Shown here piece by piece: positions 8,012-12,468 of a DNA stretch of 12,468 nucleotides. The DNA is from an uncultured Bacteroidales bacterium. Its GTDB lineage: Bacteria; Bacteroidota; Bacteroidia; Bacteroidales; UBA932. Made by a program: the position numbers and the translations under genes. The stretch spans positions 1-12,468 of the forward strand of contig CAJOMY010000064.1 in the NCBI GenBank assembly GCA_905235775.1, in the 5' to 3' direction. The number at the start of each line of letters is the position of its first letter. Position 1 is the first letter of the stretch. The notes under the pieces are model-generated. The model searched no databases, was not told the origin of the DNA, and worked only from the letters and a program-made list of their open reading frames with translations.

Positions 8012-8362
8012 TTACTTCTTGTCCCGCAGGACCGTGTCGCCATGCTCACCGGTCCGGATGGACCAGGTGTCGTCGACCGGGCTGACGAAGATACGCCCGT
8101 CGCCCACTTCGCCCGTACGGGCGGCAGACATGATGGCCTGGACAGCCGGCTCCACGAACTGCTCGCGGCAGACGATGGTAATCTCGATTCTGGAAATGAC
8201 GTCGGTGGAATACATCACTCCACGGTAGATGCGGTCCTCCCGGTCCTGGCCGATGGCCTTGACCTCGGAGTAAGAGAACCAGTTGATGTCGGCGTCGAAC
8301 AACGCTTGCTTGACATCCTCAAAGTGCGTCTTGCGCACAATGGCTTCGATTTTTTTCATCAT
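8012..8362 (-). CDS. glnK: PII nitrogen regulatory protein
   Basis: A 116-residue PII signal-transduction protein of normal length. PII trimers bind ATP/ADP and 2-oxoglutarate and report nitrogen status to transporters and enzymes. Visible landmarks are the start MKKIEAIVR, a Gln39-like ligand residue in AIGQD, the T-loop around YRGVMYSTD with Tyr51 at the position modified in some bacteria, and the nucleotide loop TGEVGDGRIFV (83-93) followed by IRTGE. The T-loop is slightly unlike the E. coli type (Arg in VISRIEI where E. coli has Lys). Two ATGs are adjacent, at 8362 and 8359; the second matches the family start. The name glnK rather than glnB rests on the amt gene directly downstream. Confidence 0.93.
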   Translation of the reverse strand: MMKKIEAIVRKTHFEDVKQALFDADINWFSYSEVKAIGQDREDRIYRGVMYSTDVISRIEITIVCREQFVEPAVQAIMSAARTGEVGDGRIFVSPVDDTWSIRTGEHGDTVLRDKK

Positions 8363-8389
8363 AACACTACTTAACTATAAGGTTTAATC

Positions 8390-8454
8390 GGACTTGTCCT
8401 TTCTTGCCGCCGGGCAACACCTCCCCCGGCGAGCAAAATCGGAGATTTTGCAAG
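8390..8454 (-). promoter_or_regulatory. Cluster of inverted repeats in front of glnK
   Basis: The 131-base gap between the purF-like gene and glnK holds three palindromes. GCAAAATC (8433-8440) and GATTTTGC (8444-8451) are perfect 8-base arms around GGA. CGCCGGG (8408-8414) and CCCGGCG (8425-8431) are perfect 7-base arms around ten bases. GGACTTGTCC (8390-8399) is a short palindrome nearer glnK. The first two are enclosed by CTTGC/GCAAG at 8403-8407 and 8450-8454. No U-run follows, so a simple terminator is not obvious. It could be an attenuator, an operator, a processing site or a copy of a dispersed repeat. I saw no exact TAnnTTTG promoter element in the gap. Confidence 0.45.
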
Positions 8455-8493
8455 TAACTGTAATTCAATAATTTAGATAATTACCTCCTACTA

Positions 8494-10239
8494 CTAAAGC
8501 GGCAACTGATAGTTGAGTACCTTCTCGATATAATTCACAAAGGCTTCATTGCAGAGGCGGATACCGCCCTGCGTAGGATAATGGCCGGAGAAGTACCAGT
8601 CGCCCGGGTGGTCGGGGCATGCATGGTGCAGTCCTTCCAAGCTCTGGAAAACCAGTTCGACGGGAGTCTGCATCCCTTCAGGCCGGAGCATTTCCACGAT
8701 CTTGGCGTTGATCTCTTCCACGGAGAACGGCGCATAGATGTTCCTGACGTGATTGGCGGACAGGGGATCCGTCTTGCAGGAACGATAGGTGTCCGAGACC
8801 AGCTGATGCATGCCCCTTTCCTGGATCAGGGCCATGGCGGCGCGGAAGGCGCACAGTTCTTCGAGGTGGGACATGTCGATGCCATAGTAGTCCGGATAGC
8901 GGATCTGGGGTGCGCTGCTGACCATCACGATCTTCTTCGGACACAGGCGGTCAAGGATCTTGAAGATGCTTTCCCGCAGCGTGGTGCCGCGCACGATCGA
9001 ATCGTCGATCACGACCAGATTGTCCACGCCCGGCTCCAGGGATCCGTAGGTGATGTCGTACACGTGGGCGGCCAGGTCGTTGCGCTCGTCGCCCTCGGTG
9101 ATGAAGGTGCGCAACTTGATGTCTTTGACCACCACCTTCTCGATGCGCACGTCATGATTGAGCCGCCGCACGCCTTCCGTCATGCCGTAGAAAGCCACTT
9201 CGGCCGTATTCGGAATGTAGGAGAAGACAGAATGCGCCACATCCCCGCCGATGGCCTGCATAATGGCCGGGGTGAGCTGTTCGCCCAGGCACTTGCGTTC
9301 CCGATAGATGTCGCGGTCGGAACCGCGGCTGAAATAGATCCGCTCGAACGAGCAGGCGCTGTTGGACTTTGCCGTCTGGATGCGTTCCAGTTGGATCTCC
9401 CCTTGCTTCGTGACGATCAGGGCCTGCCCGGGGCGCAGCTCGCGGATCTCGTCGGCCTGCAGGTCGAAGGCTGTCTGGATGACGGGGCGCTCGCTGGCCA
9501 AGACCACGATCTCCTCGTCACGATAGTAATACGCGGGCCGGATGCCCCAGGGATCGCGGACGGCGAACATTTCGCCGCTGCCGGTCAGGCCGCACATCAC
9601 GTAGCCGCCGTCGAAATGCGGCATCGTGGAGCGCAGCACGTTCCCCATCTTGACATGGTCATCGATGAATTCCGTAATCTTGACGCCTTCCAGGCCCAGC
9701 TCCCGCGCAATCGCGTAGAGCCGCTCCACTTCGCGGTCAAGCCGGTGGCCCATCAGCTCCAGCGTGATGTAGGAATCACCCAGGATGCGGGGAGACTGCC
9801 CCTGGGCCGTCAGGAAGTTGAAGACCTCGTCGATGTTGGTCATGTTGAAGTTGCCGCACAGACAGAGGTTTTTCGCGCGCCAGTTGTTGCGGCGCAGGAA
9901 AGGATGTACGTACTGCAATCCGCTCTTGCCCGTCGTCGAATAACGCAGGTGGCCCATGTAGAGCTGCCCCAGGAAGGAACCGTCGATATGCTTGAACACC
10001 TCCGTGATGGCATCCTTGCCCATCGCCCGTTCCCGGAACATATATTCCTCACCTGCCGGTGCGCTCAGGTTGACACAGCAAACGCCCGCACCCTCCTGGC
10101 CGCGGTTGTGCTGTTTCTCCATCAGGAGATAAAGCTTGTTCAGCGCGTAACGCTCCGTGCCGTACTTCTGTTTGTAGTACGACAGCGGTTTCAGCAGGCG
10201 GATCATCGCCACGCCACACTCATGCTTCAGCGTTTCCAT
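8494..10239 (-). CDS. purF: Amidophosphoribosyltransferase-like protein, divergent Bacteroidota type
   Basis: Canonical PurF makes 5-phosphoribosylamine from PRPP and glutamine, the first step of purine synthesis. This 581-residue homologue is longer than the usual ~450-510. Cys8 after METLKHE would become the glutaminase nucleophile once a seven-residue propeptide is removed. The class II domain shows RGQEGAG (46-52), GHLRYSTTG (96-104) and RDPWGIRPAYYY (228-239). The transferase domain has FERIYFSRG (298-306) and an intact PRPP loop VVIDDSIVRGTT (409-420). Unusual points: CGNFN at 128-132 has Cys where canonical PurF has the oxyanion-hole Asn of NGN, and only one of the four B. subtilis-type Fe-S cysteines seems kept (Cys296). 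The start overlaps the end of pyrG by 20 bases. Homology is certain; the exact reaction is less so, and the symbol is tentative. Confidence 0.82.
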   Translation of the reverse strand: METLKHECGVAMIRLLKPLSYYKQKYGTERYALNKLYLLMEKQHNRGQEGAGVCCVNLSAPAGEEYMFRERAMGKDAITEVFKHIDGSFLGQLYMGHLRYSTTGKSGLQYVHPFLRRNNWRAKNLCLCGNFNMTNIDEVFNFLTAQGQSPRILGDSYITLELMGHRLDREVERLYAIARELGLEGVKITEFIDDHVKMGNVLRSTMPHFDGGYVMCGLTGSGEMFAVRDPWGIRPAYYYRDEEIVVLASERPVIQTAFDLQADEIRELRPGQALIVTKQGEIQLERIQTAKSNSACSFERIYFSRGSDRDIYRERKCLGEQLTPAIMQAIGGDVAHSVFSYIPNTAEVAFYGMTEGVRRLNHDVRIEKVVVKDIKLRTFITEGDERNDLAAHVYDITYGSLEPGVDNLVVIDDSIVRGTTLRESIFKILDRLCPKKIVMVSSAPQIRYPDYYGIDMSHLEELCAFRAAMALIQERGMHQLVSDTYRSCKTDPLSANHVRNIYAPFSVEEINAKIVEMLRPEGMQTPVELVFQSLEGLHHACPDHPGDWYFSGHYPTQGGIRLCNEAFVNYIEKVLNYQLPL

Positions 10240-11836
10240 TCCCGATGCAGGCTTTGATGAAACTTATGAACAGGGGATGCGGATGCAGGACCGTCGAGGA
10301 ATACTCGGGATGGAACTGCGTCCCGATGTACCAGCGCAGCGAGGGAATCTCCACCACCTCGACCAGGTCGGCGTCCGGATTCACCCCCACGCACTGCATG
10401 CCGGCCTTCTCGTACGCTTCCCGATAGCGGTTGTTGAACTCGTAGCGGTGGCGGTGACGCTCGGCGACGGAACCCTTTCCGCCATACGCCTCGCAGGCGC
10501 GGCTGCCCGGACGGAGCTGGCAGGGATACTCCCCGAGGCGCATCGTGCCGCCCATCTGGGTGATGCTTTTCTGTTCCTCCATCATGTCGATGACATTGTG
10601 GGGCGTATCGGGGCGCATCTCGCTGCTGTCGGCATCGGCATAGCCGAGCACGTCGCGGGCGAACTCGATCACCATCATCTGCATGCCGAGGCAGATGCCG
10701 AAGCAGGGCACATCGTGCGTGCGGGCATATTCCGCCGCGACGATCTTGCCGGGAATGCCCCGCTGCCCGAAGCCCGGGCAGATCACGATGCCGGACATCC
10801 CGGCGAGTCTGTCCGCCACGTTCTCCCGCGTGAGCGCCTGGCTGGCCACGAAGTGGATCTTCACCTTCACGTCATCGTAGATGCCGGCCAGGTTCAGGCT
10901 CTCCCGGATGCTCTTGTAGGCATCCTGCAGGTCGTATTTCCCGACGAGGGCCACACTCACTTCGCGTTTTGCGCCGCGCTGCTTGTTCAGGAAGTCGTGC
11001 CAGGCCTTCATCGCCGGCGTCTCCCCCACGGGGATGCCGATCTTGCGCAGGATGGCCGCGTCGAGCCCCTGGCGCTGCATGCTCACGGGCACCTCGTAGA
11101 TGCTCGGCAGGTCCTCGCTCTGCACCACGCACTCCAGGTCCACGTTGCAGAAAGAAGCGACCTTCATGCGGAGGGCGTCGTCGAGATGGCGCTCGGTGCG
11201 CAGGACGATGATGTCGGGCTGGATTCCCATCCCCTGCAACTCCTTGACGGAGTGCTGCGTGGGCTTGGTCTTCAGCTCTTCGGCGGCCTTCAGGTACGGG
11301 ACGTAGGTCAGGTGCACGCACACGGCGTCGCGGCCCAGCTGCCAGCGCAGCTGGCGGATCGCCTCCATGAACGGGGCGCTCTCGATGTCGCCGATGGTGC
11401 CGCCCACTTCGGTGATGACGAAGTCCAGGTCCTCCCCTTTCACATCCTGACGCAACATCCGGCGCTTGATCTCGTCGGTGATGTGGGGCACCACCTGGAT
11501 GGTCTTGCCGAGGTAGTCGCCGCGGCGCTCCCGGTCAATCACGGTCTTATAGATACGGCCGGTGGTGATGGAGTTCTCACGCGTCGTGCGGATACCCGTA
11601 AAGCGCTCATAATGGCCCAGGTCCAGATCCGTCTCCATGCCGTCGGCGGTGACGTAGCACTCGCCGTGCTCATAGGGGTTGAGCGTGCCCGGATCAATGT
11701 TGATGTACGGGTCGAACTTCTGGATCGTCACCTTGAATCCGCGCGCCTGCAGGAGCTTGCCCAGGCTGGCGGAAATAATTCCTTTTCCCAGGGAGGAAAC
11801 CACGCCTCCCGTGATAAATATGTACTTGGTTGCCAT
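10220..11836 (-). CDS. pyrG: CTP synthase (glutamine-hydrolysing)
   Basis: CTP synthase aminates UTP to CTP using ATP and glutamine, the last step of pyrimidine nucleotide synthesis, and works as a cytoplasmic tetramer. At 538 residues it has the normal length. The synthetase domain begins KYIFITGGVVSSLGKGI with its P-loop, followed by QKFDPYINIDPGTLNPYEHGE and ITEVGGTIGDIES (141-153). The class I glutaminase domain has Cys382 (GICLGMQ) with His509 and Glu511 (QFHPEYSS) as the triad. The ATG overlaps the gltD stop as TAATG, and the 3' end overlaps the purF-like gene, so translational coupling on both sides is likely. All key motifs are intact. Confidence 0.97.
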   Translation of the reverse strand: MATKYIFITGGVVSSLGKGIISASLGKLLQARGFKVTIQKFDPYINIDPGTLNPYEHGECYVTADGMETDLDLGHYERFTGIRTTRENSITTGRIYKTVIDRERRGDYLGKTIQVVPHITDEIKRRMLRQDVKGEDLDFVITEVGGTIGDIESAPFMEAIRQLRWQLGRDAVCVHLTYVPYLKAAEELKTKPTQHSVKELQGMGIQPDIIVLRTERHLDDALRMKVASFCNVDLECVVQSEDLPSIYEVPVSMQRQGLDAAILRKIGIPVGETPAMKAWHDFLNKQRGAKREVSVALVGKYDLQDAYKSIRESLNLAGIYDDVKVKIHFVASQALTRENVADRLAGMSGIVICPGFGQRGIPGKIVAAEYARTHDVPCFGICLGMQMMVIEFARDVLGYADADSSEMRPDTPHNVIDMMEEQKSITQMGGTMRLGEYPCQLRPGSRACEAYGGKGSVAERHRHRYEFNNRYREAYEKAGMQCVGVNPDADLVEVVEIPSLRWYIGTQFHPEYSSTVLHPHPLFISFIKACIGNGNAEA

Positions 11837-12468
11837 TACTTCTTCGATTTACGCAAATACGCATCCACAGATTCGGCGGCAGCATGCCCGGAAGCCATCG
11901 CCCGCACCACCAGCGAAGCACCGTTCAGCGCATCGCCGGCGAAGAACACGTTCTTCCCCACCTCGGGCAGCTGGGGCTTCAGGAAGCCCATGGCCAGCAG
12001 GACGATGTCCGCCTTGACGAGCTCCGGCTCACCGGCCGGGACCATCAGCGGGCGTCCGCCCTCGGGGTTCGGCTTCCAGTCGATGGGCTGGATCTCCACG
12101 CCCGTCAGCTTGCCCTTCTCGCCCACGAAGCGGAGCGTATTGATGTTCCAGCGGCGCTCGCAGCCCTCCTCGTGCGAAGAGGAGGTCTTCAGCGTACGCG
12201 GCCAGTTCGGCCAGGGATTCGCCGGGTCGTCGGGGCCCACGGGCGGTTTGGGCATGATTTCGATCTGCATCACGGACTTGCAGCCCTGACGGTGCGCAGT
12301 GCCGATGCAGTCTGAGCCTGTGTCGCCCCCGCCGATTACGAGCACATCCTTGCCTTTTGCCGTAACCCTTTCTTCGGCCGGGATTTCGGCACCTGCAAGG
12401 ACACGGTTCTGCTGCGAGAGGAGTTCCAGGGCAGAATATACCCCTTTCAGTTCCCTTCCGGGGACCTT
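11836..12468 (-). CDS. gltD: Glutamate synthase small subunit, C-terminal part
   Basis: The gene enters from the right edge, so its N-terminus, with the expected Fe-S cysteines, is not visible. The 210 residues seen here are about half of a typical GltD. They open with GRELKGVYSALELLSQQNR and contain the second nucleotide-binding fold KDVLVIGGGDTGSDCIG, then MQIEIMPKPP, IVLLAMGF and the FAD-binding end VFFAGDALNGASLVVRAMASG. GltD passes electrons from NAD(P)H to GltB, which converts glutamine and 2-oxoglutarate to two glutamates. GltB would be expected just upstream, beyond the window. The stop codon TAA at 11836-11838 overlaps the pyrG start. A general GltD-like oxidoreductase is the only alternative; the neighbours favour true GltD. 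Confidence 0.93.
   Translation of the reverse strand, partial: KVPGRELKGVYSALELLSQQNRVLAGAEIPAEERVTAKGKDVLVIGGGDTGSDCIGTAHRQGCKSVMQIEIMPKPPVGPDDPANPWPNWPRTLKTSSSHEEGCERRWNINTLRFVGEKGKLTGVEIQPIDWKPNPEGGRPLMVPAGEPELVKADIVLLAMGFLKPQLPEVGKNVFFAGDALNGASLVVRAMASGHAAAESVDAYLRKSKK

Noticed and set aside
8408..8431. Sigma-54 type -24/-12 promoter before glnK
   Set aside because: A GG and a TTGC can be spaced suitably in the G-rich hairpin, but the rest of TGGCAC-N5-TTGC is absent, and the match is explained by base composition.

Overview
The window looks like chromosomal DNA of a fairly GC-rich member of the Bacteroidota, probably a gut-type Bacteroidales. Three things suggest this: two adjacent lipoproteins of Bacteroidales type (one with a fimbrillin-like start, 26-residue BspA-like repeats and a lectin-like end), a TAnnTTTG promoter element in front of them, and a PurF-like protein of a divergent kind that I associate with this phylum. 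The genus cannot be fixed from the sequence.

Layout, left to right. Bases 1-160 hold the C-terminus of a plus-strand gene, recognisable as thiamine-monophosphate kinase (thiL). Everything else is on the minus strand. Bases 244-2993 hold a two-gene lipoprotein cassette, visibly poorer in GC than its flanks, with its own promoter near 3017-3044. A strong hairpin at 3080-3122 probably ends the long gene cluster to the right. That cluster is transcribed from right to left: gltD (cut by the window edge), pyrG, a purF-like gene, a 131-base gap with palindromes, glnK, amt, asnB and glmS. Within each block the genes overlap or lie about 41-44 bases apart.

The right-hand cluster is a coherent nitrogen-assimilation and glutamine-use unit. 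Amt brings in ammonium and GlnK gates it. Glutamate synthase (GltD is the small subunit) moves the glutamine amide nitrogen to 2-oxoglutarate. Four glutamine amidotransferases then spend glutamine on CTP, phosphoribosylamine (or a related product), asparagine and glucosamine-6-phosphate. Putting so many glutamine consumers next to the PII sensor is the main systems-level observation.

Points to look at again: a one-base insertion that throws the last 65 codons of glmS out of frame; the purF-like protein, which has Cys where canonical PurF has the oxyanion-hole Asn and lacks most Fe-S ligands; a 52-base element bounded by inverted repeats in front of glnK; and the C-terminal lectin-like domain of the large lipoprotein, a fold used by targets of diversity-generating retroelements. 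No rRNA, tRNA, CRISPR array, transposase or reverse transcriptase was seen. No gene-free stretch exceeds 300 bases.
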